64,000 nt of DNA from NCBI RefSeq assembly GCF_001487105.1, contig NZ_LN913001.1, forward strand, positions 1,017,353 to 1,081,352. The letters are read 5' to 3'. Origin of the DNA: Mediterraneibacter massiliensis. GTDB lineage: Bacteria; Bacillota; Clostridia; Lachnospirales; Lachnospiraceae. The position numbers and the translations under genes were made by a program. Below the pieces are notes generated by a model, which was not told the DNA's origin, searched no databases, and was given only the letters and a program-made list of their open reading frames with translations. The number at the start of each line of letters is the position of its first letter. Positions within the stretch are counted from its first letter, which is position 1. Positions 34,195 to 42,386 of this stretch are shown piece by piece.

Positions 34195-34247
34195 GTCTGG
34201 AGATGTTAAAATCACACGTTCAGAGGTGTCGAAACGACATGGCTGGA
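34181..34247. promoter_or_regulatory. Paired operator-like palindromes ahead of vapX
   Basis: Two similar 21-base sequences occur, one starting TGTCGTTTTGACATG (34181) and one starting TGTCGAAACGACATG (34227), 46 bases apart. The second contains the perfect palindrome TGTCG-AAA-CGACA. They lie about 140 to 200 bases ahead of the vapX-like start and may bind an antitoxin or element regulator. The rest of the gap 34068-34387 has no gene. Confidence 0.5.
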
Positions 34248-34387
34248 AATTGTTTTATAATTTTACCGAAGTATAAGTAGGGGAAAACAACAAGTAAAAA
34301 AGAAAATGACTTTTGGGATGAGATGTGATAGAATGATTGTAGAGAAACAGGGAAAGAATCATTCAGATAAGTGGAAGGGTGAATGAA

Positions 34388-34678
34388 ATGTATAGAGTAG
34401 AATTAAAATTTGATTCTGATAATTTGACACCAAGTGATATGGACAGAATTTGTGAGCAGACAGATCAGATTTTTGAAAGGGAAGATTTAAGTTGTGCCAA
34501 CCGGGAGCCGGGACGCAGAGTATATTTGGACAGAGGACGTCAGCAGGATTACGGAAGGTTTTGGGCGGCTATTTTTGCACTCAAAAGTGCAGCAGGTATT
34601 TCCAAACATTTACAGGAATGTTTCTGGTATAACGGAAATGAAAAAGAAAATCTGATTACTGATTTTTTGAGGAATTAA
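34388..34678 (+). CDS. VapX-like partner (predicted antitoxin) of VapD
   Basis: A 96-residue protein of which I recognise the pattern MYRVELKFDSDNLTPSDMDR, GRRVYLDRGRQQDYGRFW and ECFWYNGNEKENLITDF from proteins encoded next to vapD. It ends 4 bases before vapD, the normal arrangement of a toxin-antitoxin operon with the antitoxin first. There is no obvious DNA-binding motif. The ATG at 34388 follows GTGGAAGGG; the upstream GTG overlaps that site. The antitoxin role is inferred from position. Confidence 0.68.
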   Translation: MYRVELKFDSDNLTPSDMDRICEQTDQIFEREDLSCANREPGRRVYLDRGRQQDYGRFWAAIFALKSAAGISKHLQECFWYNGNEKENLITDFLRN

Positions 34679-34682
34679 GTGA

Positions 34683-35012
34683 ATGGACAGTACGCAGAGA
34701 AAAGGTATCAATTTTGATTTAGATACAGAGGCATTGAAAGAACATTATCCTAAAGGGGACTGGCATAATGCGTATTATGATGTCAGGTCATATTTTGAGA
34801 AGAATGGCTTTGAACACATTCAAGGATCAGGTTATCATTCAACAAAGGAAATGTCTGAAGCAAAAGCAATGGCAGTAATTTACCGGATGACGAAAGAAAT
34901 TCCGTGGCTGAATTATTGTGTGAGTGTGTGTACGATTTCTGATGTGCCGGAATTGTACGATATCTCACATGTATTTGAAAGAGAAGCACAGCAGCTATCA
35001 AAGAAGAATTAA
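34683..35012 (+). CDS. vapD: VapD family endoribonuclease (Cas2-like fold)
   Basis: A 109-residue protein of the VapD family, small ribonucleases related in fold to the CRISPR protein Cas2. The diagnostic N-terminal strand is FDLDTEALKEHYPKGDWHNA, and AYYDVRSYFEKNGFEHIQGS follows, with the predicted catalytic Asp in the first strand. A mobile-element location and an upstream antitoxin-like gene suggest a stabilisation or defence toxin. The start has GAGGAATTAAG upstream. A terminator follows, so the pair forms its own unit, separate from the nuclease gene. Confidence 0.85.
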   Translation: MDSTQRKGINFDLDTEALKEHYPKGDWHNAYYDVRSYFEKNGFEHIQGSGYHSTKEMSEAKAMAVIYRMTKEIPWLNYCVSVCTISDVPELYDISHVFEREAQQLSKKN

Positions 35013-35030
35013 GTGTAGATTTATTTTGGC

Positions 35031-35068
35031 GATGACTTTGAAGGTGAAAACAAAGTCATCATTTTCTT
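35031..35068 (+). terminator. Terminator of the vapX-vapD unit
   Basis: GATGACTTTG (35031-35040) pairs perfectly with CAAAGTCATC (35051-35060) and is followed by ATTTTCTTT. Confidence 0.8.
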
Positions 35069-35128
35069 TGAAAATAATTGTGAATGATATATTATGTGCG
35101 AGTGAGATAGATGAATTGGAGAAATACG

Positions 35129-36046
35129 ATGAAGAAGGGAAAAGCATTTGAGATATTTGTAAAACGAATTCTTATTAATGTTGGCTTTGCGGAAGTAAAG
35201 TCAGATGGTTTCTATATCTTTGATGGAGCACCAGGTCAAATGATTCAAGGATTAGGTGAAGCGCACAACGCAGATGTTTTGTTAGAACCGCCAGTTCAAA
35301 CTCCGTTTTTCAATAAAACGAGATTATTAATTGAGTGTAAGGATTATAGTAAAAAAGTAGGATTAAATACTGTAAGGAGTGTATTGGGATTAAGAGAAGA
35401 TATTAATCATTTTGAAATGATAGACTTGAATGAACTCAAGGAACGTAAAAATCAAAGACGTAGAGGTATTATGAATGTTTTTGAGCGATGTTCCTATCAA
35501 GTAGCAATTGCTTCCATGGAAGGATACACGATTCAAGCACAAAAATTTGCAGTGACTCATCGTATACCATTGATTGAGTTTAATAAGATGGTGTTTTGGC
35601 AGGATTTTAAAGAGATATTAGATAACATAGTTAATAGCACAGAATTGCTTGAGACGGAGAAGGAAAGAAAGATATTCGAATTTGCGGATGAGATAGGTGA
35701 AAAAATGGCAGTTGCAATTACTAATTCAGGGCAGATGCTATTTTTGTTTAGAGAGAGTGGGAATAAACATAAGTTTGAAGGAGAATATAATCTTTGTTGG
35801 GTTAGTCCAAATCTTCCTTGGAAGTTAGCATGTGGTGCACAATATACATTTCAGTTACCTAAGAGTATTATGAAACAATGGATTGAAAATGCAACAAATG
35901 AATTTGAATTAAGAAAAGAGGCAATCTGTTGTAAAGAAAGACTCTTGTCTAATATGATTGTATATTATAGAGAAAATAATCATCCTTCAATAAAAATGAT
36001 TTCTATTGATAAAGATAGATTGGAAAATGCCAAAAATAGATTATAA
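35129..36046 (+). CDS. PD-(D/E)XK nuclease-like protein (Mrr/restriction-endonuclease type)
   Basis: A 305-residue protein with a likely nuclease core near the N terminus: Asp49 in AHNADVLLEP, then Glu69-Cys-Lys71 in RLLIECKDYSKK, the spacing expected of the PD-(D/E)XK fold. The C-terminal half is not recognised. The coding sequence is more AT-rich than the surrounding element genes, which suggests a separate origin. The ATG at 35129 follows GGAGA at 8 bases. It lies in the same direction as vapX-vapD, behind a terminator, and is enclosed with them by the long direct repeats. No methylase partner is present, so a modification-dependent or abortive defence role is possible but unproven. Confidence 0.7.
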   Translation: MKKGKAFEIFVKRILINVGFAEVKSDGFYIFDGAPGQMIQGLGEAHNADVLLEPPVQTPFFNKTRLLIECKDYSKKVGLNTVRSVLGLREDINHFEMIDLNELKERKNQRRRGIMNVFERCSYQVAIASMEGYTIQAQKFAVTHRIPLIEFNKMVFWQDFKEILDNIVNSTELLETEKERKIFEFADEIGEKMAVAITNSGQMLFLFRESGNKHKFEGEYNLCWVSPNLPWKLACGAQYTFQLPKSIMKQWIENATNEFELRKEAICCKERLLSNMIVYYRENNHPSIKMISIDKDRLENAKNRL

Positions 36047-36080
36047 AGAGCTGTTTTGTGGTAATTCGCCTCATATCAAT

Positions 36081-36167
36081 TCTGATTCGATAAGATGAGT
36101 TCGATTTTAATAATATTAGTATTATTTATATCATATTAGTGTGTCCTTTTGATATGGCAAAAGGACA
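36081..36167. repeat. Long direct repeat, right copy, with an overlapping palindrome
   Basis: Bases 36081-36156 repeat the left copy at 34116-34194 with scattered differences. At the right edge TGTCCTTTT (36142-36150) and AAAAGGACA (36159-36167) form a 9-bp inverted repeat related to the palindromes ahead of vapX. Confidence 0.75.
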
Positions 36168-36179
36168 TTCCCATTTCAC

Positions 36180-36513
36180 CATACTGTTTTTCAGATTCCA
36201 AATACAATTTATATAAGCACGAATATCGTTCTGCATTACCTTTGATTAGATAGCGTTCATGTAAAAATAGCGAGCTATCTGTTGGAGGTTACTTCCGATC
36301 TTTTTAAACTCAGTGGTCAGTTTCTGTAATTCTGGTATATTTGTAATTACATCATATCGCATTTTTATTTTCACTTCTAAAATCATTTTTCAGATATATT
36401 CAGAGAGCGTAAGTACGATTACTTTGACGGTGTTTGTTGCCGATATGTATTCCATGTCCGTTAATCGTATGTCGACATAGCGAGAATGGATAGAGCATTT
36501 TTTGTTTTGTCAT
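36180..36513 (-). pseudogene. mobC: Decayed mobC (relaxosome accessory protein)
   Basis: Reading leftward from an ATG at 36513 behind a strong AAAGGAGG site, the first frame gives only 37 residues. After a one-base frame change, codons from 36473 read DIRLTDMEYI, then TVKVIVLTLSEYI, a TGA stop where Arg is usual, KMILEVKIKMRYDVITNIPE, and LQKLTTEFKKIGSNLQQIAR. A TAA and further mobC-like codons follow. This pattern is typical of MobC proteins that assist a relaxase at oriT. One frameshift and two stops show it is dead. No relaxase gene follows; the direct-repeat cassette lies exactly there. Confidence 0.78.
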
Positions 36514-36539
36514 AGTAAGCCTCCTTTCTTCTTCGTGCG

Positions 36540-36780
36540 TATGCAAATCATCAATACCTCGGTATTGTGCTGCGAACACAACTTTTTGTGAGAGCCAACC
36601 TGTAAGTTTTAAGTGCAGGTTTTATATCGAGGGAATGGGGTGCTGGATGTCCGGAGGACATCCGCTTAGCACGGACCGTAGCGGAGCGGAGACCGAAATC
36701 CCCATCAAGAAATGCTAAGTCTGCAAAAAACCGGAAACGGGTTTTTGTCGGACATAGGCGAATCTTGCTCTGAAATGTTT
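36540..36780. other. Candidate oriT region upstream of the mobC relic
   Basis: This non-coding stretch lies upstream of mobC, the usual place for oriT. It contains a two-level hairpin: GTGCT (36640-36644) and GGATGTCC (36645-36652) pair with GGACATCC (36656-36663) and AGCAC (36668-36672). GC-rich bases with GCGGAGCGGAG follow. The rest of the gap up to 36966 holds nothing I can name. Confidence 0.45.
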
Positions 36781-36966
36781 TTCTCCTTCAATAACCTTGT
36801 TTAGGAGAGGTTAAGAAACAAGCAGAAAAAAGAAAATCTTTTCGATGCTTGTTTTTTTCATGCGCTGGGATTGAGTTTATGTAAGGATGAACCTTGAAAA
36901 AAGAAAAATGTTTTTTAGAATGAGACAAGTTTCTGGACGCATAGAATCTCAAATAGGAAGGGGGTT

Positions 36967-37236
36967 ATGCTTTTGGATGGGAAAACTTTGCAGGAATTGA
37001 AGCGTGTAAATATAAAAGAAGTAAATCCAGATGAGCTTGTGGATATTAGTGAAATTGAGATTGATACGAAACAGTCAGTACAAGAAAGAGTGAAAGAATA
37101 TGTGGAACAGGTACATAACCCTTATCTTGTCCGGGTGGGTGAGTATGTTGTGAAGATTGGATATTCTGACTGTAAAGAGACTCTGAATGACCGGATGAAA
37201 CAGTATATTTCAAAAATTGCAGAAACGAAATATTAA
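36967..37236 (+). CDS. DUF6870 family mobile-element protein
   Basis: An 89-residue cytosolic protein of unknown function. The stretch VNPDELVDISEIEIDTK followed by VQERVKEYVEQVHNPYLVRV and KETLNDRMKQYI matches the family I know as DUF6870, which is common next to serine recombinases in Clostridial elements. The ATG follows GGAAGGGGG. It lies 148 bases ahead of the recombinase operon, separated by a stem-loop. The family assignment is from memory and should be taken as moderate. Confidence 0.6.
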   Translation: MLLDGKTLQELKRVNIKEVNPDELVDISEIEIDTKQSVQERVKEYVEQVHNPYLVRVGEYVVKIGYSDCKETLNDRMKQYISKIAETKY

Positions 37237-37272
37237 AGTTGAATTTGCTCTTTACAATATCAGGATGTCATG

Positions 37273-37338
37273 GTAATTTAGATGCAGGACAAAACAGTGA
37301 AATCCTGAAATTACTATAAGAAAGAATCTCGTAGGACA
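37273..37338 (+). promoter_or_regulatory. Leader stem-loop and repeat ahead of the recombinase operon
   Basis: GTAATTT (37273-37279) and CAGGA (37285-37289) pair with TCCTG (37303-37307) and AAATTAC (37308-37314). TCGTAGGACA (37329-37338) is the inverse of a 10-mer at the left end of the element. Both may control recombinase expression. Confidence 0.45.
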
Positions 37339-37384
37339 GGTTCGACTGACTGAAATCAAAATAGTAAAATCAGGAGGAAGCAAA

Positions 37385-39043
37385 ATGCAGAAAAATGTAT
37401 GTTATCATACTGCGATCTATCTTCGTTTGTCGAGGGATGATGAAGATATTGATGGCAGCGCAAAACGAGAAAGCGACAGTATTTCATCCCAACGAGAGCT
37501 GGCACGTTCCTTTGTGAGAGAACAGCCGGATATGGAGTTATTCGATATTTATATCGATGACGGATATTCGGGAGCCAACTTTGACCGACCAGATTTTAAA
37601 AGAATGATGGCGGACATTGAAAATGGAAATGTAAATTGTGTCGTTGTAAAAGATTTATCCAGATTTGGACGAGATTATATTGAAGCCGGGCGGTTCATTC
37701 AAAAGACCTTCCCGGCTTTTTCTGTGCGTTTTATTGCGATCACAGATCATTATGATAGTCTGACTGCGGACCAGAATACCACATCTCTTGTGATTCCGGT
37801 CAAAAACTTTGTGAATGATTCCTACTGTCAGGATATTTCAGAAAAAGTAAAATCACATCAGAAAATAAAACGGGAGAAAGGGAAATTTATCGGGGCATTT
37901 GCAGTCTATGGATATCAGAAAGACCATGAAGATAAAAATAAGCTGGTCATAGATGAATATGCAGCAAAGATTGTGAAAAATATTTTTACATGGAAACTGG
38001 ACGGCATGAGCAACCTTGCCATTGCGAAACGCTTGAATGAGAATGGAATCTTCTCTCCATTGGAATATAAGAAATCCCACGGAGAGCATTATGCCACAGG
38101 GTTTCATGCAGGAATCGTATCCAAATGGTCTGCGGTGGCGGTAAAGCGTATTTTAACGAATGAGATTTACACCGGGACGATGGTACAGGGAAAACGAGAG
38201 AAAGTCAATTATAAGGTAGATAAGATTTTAGAAAAGCCAGAGTCTGAGTGGTTTAAGGTAGAGGGAACTCATGAAGCAATCGTTTCCAAAGAGGATTACC
38301 AAAATGTGCATCGGCTTTTAAAAGTTGATACCAGAGCAGGGAAGGGAAAAGAAAAGGCGCACATGTTTTCGGGACTTCTGTTTTGCGGAGATTGTAAAGA
38401 ACCTATGGTACGTAGAATAAACCGATATAAGGGAACAGAAAAAATATATTATATCTGTTCTACGAGAAATCGGAGTGAGGGGTGCAGCAGACACAGTATT
38501 TCAGAAGCAGATTTGAAAAAAGTGGTATTCCGGATCATACAGTCGCAGGTTGAACTTCTGATTGATGTAAACCGGCAGATGCAGCATATCCAGACAAAGG
38601 AAATGAACTTTGAGGATGTGGTCGGATTTGATAAAGAGATTACTCGATTAAGGAATGAACAGGAAAAATATCTGGAGCTGCGGGCAGGACTTTATGAAGA
38701 TTTGAAAACGGGAATCATCACACAGACAGACTTTAAGAATTTTAGCGCAATCTATGAAAAGCAGTATGTAGAAACAGAGAAAGCGTTGACAAGACAGGAG
38801 GATATGTTAAAGAAACTGTTTTACAATGGTGTGCAGTCCGGTGTAAAGCTGGAACGCCTGAAAGAGACCATGCAGATTACTACATTAGATAGGGATACCC
38901 TATTAGCCTTTGTAGACAGGATAGAAGTGTACGAGGAGAAAAAAGTATCGGTACAGTTTTGCTGTCAGGAAGAAATGGAGAAAATGTTGGTGTTGTCAGA
39001 ATTTCTTTCTTCCCAATCGGAAGTCGTGAAGGAGGTGATCTAA
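37385..39043 (+). CDS. Large serine recombinase 1
   Basis: A 552-residue site-specific recombinase of the large serine family (TnpX/TndX type). The resolvase-like catalytic domain has Ser16 in YLRLSRDD and the Arg-rich motif VVKDLSRFGRDYIEAG. The recombinase domain follows with AIAKRLNENGI, then a zinc ribbon (FCGDCKEP, later YYICSTRNRSEGC) and a C-terminal coiled coil. The ATG has AGGAGGAAG upstream. Its stop touches the start of recombinase 2, so the three are one operon. It is complete, and the key residues are present. Confidence 0.93.
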   Translation: MQKNVCYHTAIYLRLSRDDEDIDGSAKRESDSISSQRELARSFVREQPDMELFDIYIDDGYSGANFDRPDFKRMMADIENGNVNCVVVKDLSRFGRDYIEAGRFIQKTFPAFSVRFIAITDHYDSLTADQNTTSLVIPVKNFVNDSYCQDISEKVKSHQKIKREKGKFIGAFAVYGYQKDHEDKNKLVIDEYAAKIVKNIFTWKLDGMSNLAIAKRLNENGIFSPLEYKKSHGEHYATGFHAGIVSKWSAVAVKRILTNEIYTGTMVQGKREKVNYKVDKILEKPESEWFKVEGTHEAIVSKEDYQNVHRLLKVDTRAGKGKEKAHMFSGLLFCGDCKEPMVRRINRYKGTEKIYYICSTRNRSEGCSRHSISEADLKKVVFRIIQSQVELLIDVNRQMQHIQTKEMNFEDVVGFDKEITRLRNEQEKYLELRAGLYEDLKTGIITQTDFKNFSAIYEKQYVETEKALTRQEDMLKKLFYNGVQSGVKLERLKETMQITTLDRDTLLAFVDRIEVYEEKKVSVQFCCQEEMEKMLVLSEFLSSQSEVVKEVI

Positions 39044-40696
39044 ATGGCAAGAACATCCAAACGTAAGGTTCGGTTAGAAAGCCAATCACTGCAAGAAAAT
39101 GTATCAGTGAAAACATACATGGCAGGTATTTACGCAAGATTATCTGTGGATAATCATGATGGGAAAGAAATCTCCATTGAAACGCAGATTGAGATGGCAA
39201 AAGAATATTTGAAATCCCATACAGAAATTACGCTGTATGACTGCTATTCAGATTTGGGAGCTACCGGGACAAATTTTCAGCGAAGTGATTTTGAACGGCT
39301 CATGCAAGATGTGAGAGATGGATTGATCAACTGTATCATTGTAAAAGATTTTTCACGGTTTGGAAGAAATTATATTGAGACAGGAAATTTTGTAGAGAAG
39401 ATTTTTCCGTTTTTAGGTGTCCGTTTTATTGCCATTACAGATCAGTATGACAGCATTAAACAGGCGGACTGCAACGAAGCGCTTTCCATGCATTTGAAAA
39501 ATATTGCCAATGAACTGTATGCAAGGGACATTGCAGAAAAGGTTACAGCAAGTAAACAGGCAAAGATGAAACAGGGAGAATATCTGGGGAGCATTCCGCC
39601 GTATGGTTTTCAAATCGAAAAGATAGACGGGAAACGGACTTTAGTGCCGGAACCTGTGACCAGTGAGATTATCAGGGAAATCTTTAACCGATATGCTTCC
39701 GGGGAGACATTTGTATCTCTTGCAAAATGGCTGTATGGGCAAAAGATTCATCGTCCAAGCGATTATAAAAAATACAAAATGGTTTATCAGCAGGAGGGAC
39801 AGCAGTTAAGACAGTGGGAAAGAGAATCTATCCGGTTTCTGTTAACCAACGATGCCTACATAGGGAATCTTGTGCAGTCCGGTAAGCACATGAAAGAACA
39901 GATTACAGCGGAACATACCCACGAACCTCTGGTTTCGGAAGAAGTGTTTTATCGGGTATGGGAAAGAATAGAAGAAAATATTAAAATACAAAACCGCAGA
40001 CCACTTAGAAAGGATACGATGGAAGATATTTTCCGTGGGGGTTTGTATTGTGGTGAGTGCGGACATAAGTTAAGCCGTATGGTGACGGAGAGAAAGGTTT
40101 CTTATAAAGAAGTAAAAACATTTGTATTTTATAGCTGCCCGAATAGCAAACGGATTGATGAAGAAAAATGTGCAAATGAACAGATTACATTTTTTCAGAT
40201 TCAGAAAGTGATCCTTCATCTGCTGAAAAAAGAATTTCTTTTAAGCAGTACACAGATGAAAAAACTGATGGATTTTAATAAAGAGGCAGGAGAAAAACGA
40301 AAAGAACAGATACAGAAAGCACAGGATGAACTGCAAAAATCGGTGGATGGTGCTGACAGGAAGATCAGTTCCTATTATCTGGAGTATCGAAACGGGAGCA
40401 TTTCACAGGTACAATTTCTGGAAACAAAGAAGAAGATGGAAGAAAAAAGGGAACAGGATCGGCAGACATTACGTGATTTACATACAGAGTATTCTTCCAT
40501 TGACAGAATGGTAGATAAGCAGAATCAATTTCTCCGTACTATTTTGAAGTACAAAAGCTGTACCGAACTAAATGCGGAACTGGTCAAAAACCTGATAGAG
40601 AAAATTTATGTGTATCGTGGAAAACGGGTAGAGATCATCTGGAAGTGGAATGATGAGTTTGCGAAGGTGATGGGAGGAACAGACGATGAAAAATAG
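39044..40696 (+). CDS. Large serine recombinase 2
   Basis: A 550-residue large serine recombinase with a longer N-terminal tail; the nucleophile is Ser34 in GIYARLSVDN. The motif IVKDFSRFGRNYIETG, a recombinase domain (GETFVSLAKWLYG), a zinc ribbon (GLYCGECGHKL with a later Cys pair) and a coiled coil follow. It begins immediately after the stop of recombinase 1 and overlaps recombinase 3 by 11 bases, so equal production by translational coupling is likely. Its separate role beside the other two is unknown. Confidence 0.93.
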   Translation: MARTSKRKVRLESQSLQENVSVKTYMAGIYARLSVDNHDGKEISIETQIEMAKEYLKSHTEITLYDCYSDLGATGTNFQRSDFERLMQDVRDGLINCIIVKDFSRFGRNYIETGNFVEKIFPFLGVRFIAITDQYDSIKQADCNEALSMHLKNIANELYARDIAEKVTASKQAKMKQGEYLGSIPPYGFQIEKIDGKRTLVPEPVTSEIIREIFNRYASGETFVSLAKWLYGQKIHRPSDYKKYKMVYQQEGQQLRQWERESIRFLLTNDAYIGNLVQSGKHMKEQITAEHTHEPLVSEEVFYRVWERIEENIKIQNRRPLRKDTMEDIFRGGLYCGECGHKLSRMVTERKVSYKEVKTFVFYSCPNSKRIDEEKCANEQITFFQIQKVILHLLKKEFLLSSTQMKKLMDFNKEAGEKRKEQIQKAQDELQKSVDGADRKISSYYLEYRNGSISQVQFLETKKKMEEKREQDRQTLRDLHTEYSSIDRMVDKQNQFLRTILKYKSCTELNAELVKNLIEKIYVYRGKRVEIIWKWNDEFAKVMGGTDDEK

Positions 40697-42233
40697 ACTG
40701 AAGATAGCAATGTATCTGCGATTGTCCAAGGAAGATGACTGGAATGCACAGGAGAGTAACAGCATTTCTTATCAGCGTTTGTTGTTAAGAGGATATATTG
40801 AGCGAAATTTTGAAAATTATGAGATTTTAGAATTTGTGGATGATGGTTACAGCGGAACCAGTATGGACAGACCTGCAATGCAGGAATTATTAGCCGCTGC
40901 CCGGCAGAAAAAAGTAGATTGTATTATCGTAAAAGATTTTTCACGTTTTGCCAGAGATTATGTAGAAACAGGTTCCTATGTAGAACAGATTTTCCCATTT
41001 TTAGGAATCCGCTTTATCTCTGTGAATGACCACTATGATAGTGAAGCTGTCACTAAAAAAACGATTGGGATGAATCTGGCATTTAAAACGCTGGTCAATG
41101 ATCTCTATTCCAAGGATTTGTCGGTAAAGGTGACTTCTTCCCTACATTCTAAAAAAGAACGGGGGATTTATTGCAGCGGGAACTGTCCCTTTGGATATCG
41201 CAAAAAAGCAGATGACAGAAATCAAGTGGAGATTGTAGAAGAGGAGGCAGCAGTTGTCCGGGGAATTTTTCGACTGACATTAGAAGGATATACTTCGGTG
41301 GACATTGCAAAGAAGTTTCATAAAGAAAAGGTAAAAACACCTGTGGAATATCTGATAGAGAGAGGAGCAACACACCGGAAGCCAGTTGGCAAGGAATTTT
41401 CATGGCAGCATACAACAATCTGTACGATACTGAAAAATCATTTTTATGCGGGAGATGTGGTATATGGAAAATATAAGAAGGATAAGGTTGGAGGAAAAAA
41501 TCACTTAAAACCAAGAAGTGAATGGAAGATTACTTATAATCATCATGAACCAATCGTCGAACGGGAAATATTTGATGCAGTACAGCAGACGAGGGGAAGA
41601 ACGAAACCTTATCAGCCACAAAAAGCACATATTCTGATGGGAAAGGTTGTATGCGGAGAGTGCGGTAAGGCTTTGCGTTATCGTAAAGCAAAAAATCCTT
41701 ATTTTTATTGTAATGAACGTTATACGACAGGTGATGAGAATTGTGTGAGCCAAGTCAATGTATTCTTTTTGGAACAGGTTCTTTTATCTGCCTTGCAAAA
41801 GGAAATCCGCAGACAGATGGAATTGGAAGAAGTGTGGAGTCAGTATCAGGAAGTACAAAAAGAGAAGTACCATGTGAAGAGGGATAAGTTGCAAAAATCT
41901 CAAAAAGCCTTGGATGTTGTGGGAAAAGAACAGATCACACTTTATGAGAAATATGGAAAACGGGAAATCTCAAGGGAAGAATATATAGAGTTCAGAGAGG
42001 AATTGCAGAAAAAGGAAGATTTTATAAAAAGTGAAATCCAAGAGCAGGAGATGCGATTGGCAGCGGTGGAGATAGAACTTCATGCAGAACTGCTGGATAC
42101 TCATATCATTTGGAAAGAATGTAAGATCAATGAACTAAACCAAGAGGTGGTAGATACTTTCATAAAGAAGATAAATGTATGGGATGAACAGCATATGGAG
42201 ATTATCTGGAACTTTAGTGCTGGAAAAGAATAG
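40686..42233 (+). CDS. Large serine recombinase 3
   Basis: A 515-residue large serine recombinase with the nucleophile at Ser14 in AMYLRLSKED, the motif IVKDFSRFARDYVETG, a recombinase domain (YTSVDIAKKFHKEKV), a zinc ribbon (VVCGECGKALRY, later FYCNERYTTGDENC) and a C-terminal coiled coil. It starts within the end of recombinase 2. A terminator follows, closing the operon before the two-component system. All three proteins appear intact. Confidence 0.93.
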   Translation: MKNRLKIAMYLRLSKEDDWNAQESNSISYQRLLLRGYIERNFENYEILEFVDDGYSGTSMDRPAMQELLAAARQKKVDCIIVKDFSRFARDYVETGSYVEQIFPFLGIRFISVNDHYDSEAVTKKTIGMNLAFKTLVNDLYSKDLSVKVTSSLHSKKERGIYCSGNCPFGYRKKADDRNQVEIVEEEAAVVRGIFRLTLEGYTSVDIAKKFHKEKVKTPVEYLIERGATHRKPVGKEFSWQHTTICTILKNHFYAGDVVYGKYKKDKVGGKNHLKPRSEWKITYNHHEPIVEREIFDAVQQTRGRTKPYQPQKAHILMGKVVCGECGKALRYRKAKNPYFYCNERYTTGDENCVSQVNVFFLEQVLLSALQKEIRRQMELEEVWSQYQEVQKEKYHVKRDKLQKSQKALDVVGKEQITLYEKYGKREISREEYIEFREELQKKEDFIKSEIQEQEMRLAAVEIELHAELLDTHIIWKECKINELNQEVVDTFIKKINVWDEQHMEIIWNFSAGKE

Positions 42234-42275
42234 CTATGGGAGAGTAGGGGAAATGCTAGGGAATAAAGCATGATG

Positions 42276-42308
42276 AAAAGCAAGTCTGAAAACGGCTTGC
42301 TTTTTTCT
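42276..42308 (+). terminator. Terminator of the recombinase operon
   Basis: AAGCAAG (42278-42284) pairs with CTTGCTT (42296-42302), extended inward by a G-U and a C-G pair. A T run follows. Confidence 0.8.
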
Positions 42309-42386
42309 TTACAATGAAGGTGGTTGCTGTATAATTATATGTAAAGTAAAAAATAGTTATTTAGTGTGAAGCAATAAAGGGAATAT

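Noticed and set aside
36400..36513. 37-residue minus-strand small gene with a strong ribosome binding site
   Set aside because: It is explained as the start of the frameshifted mobC relic rather than a separate gene.
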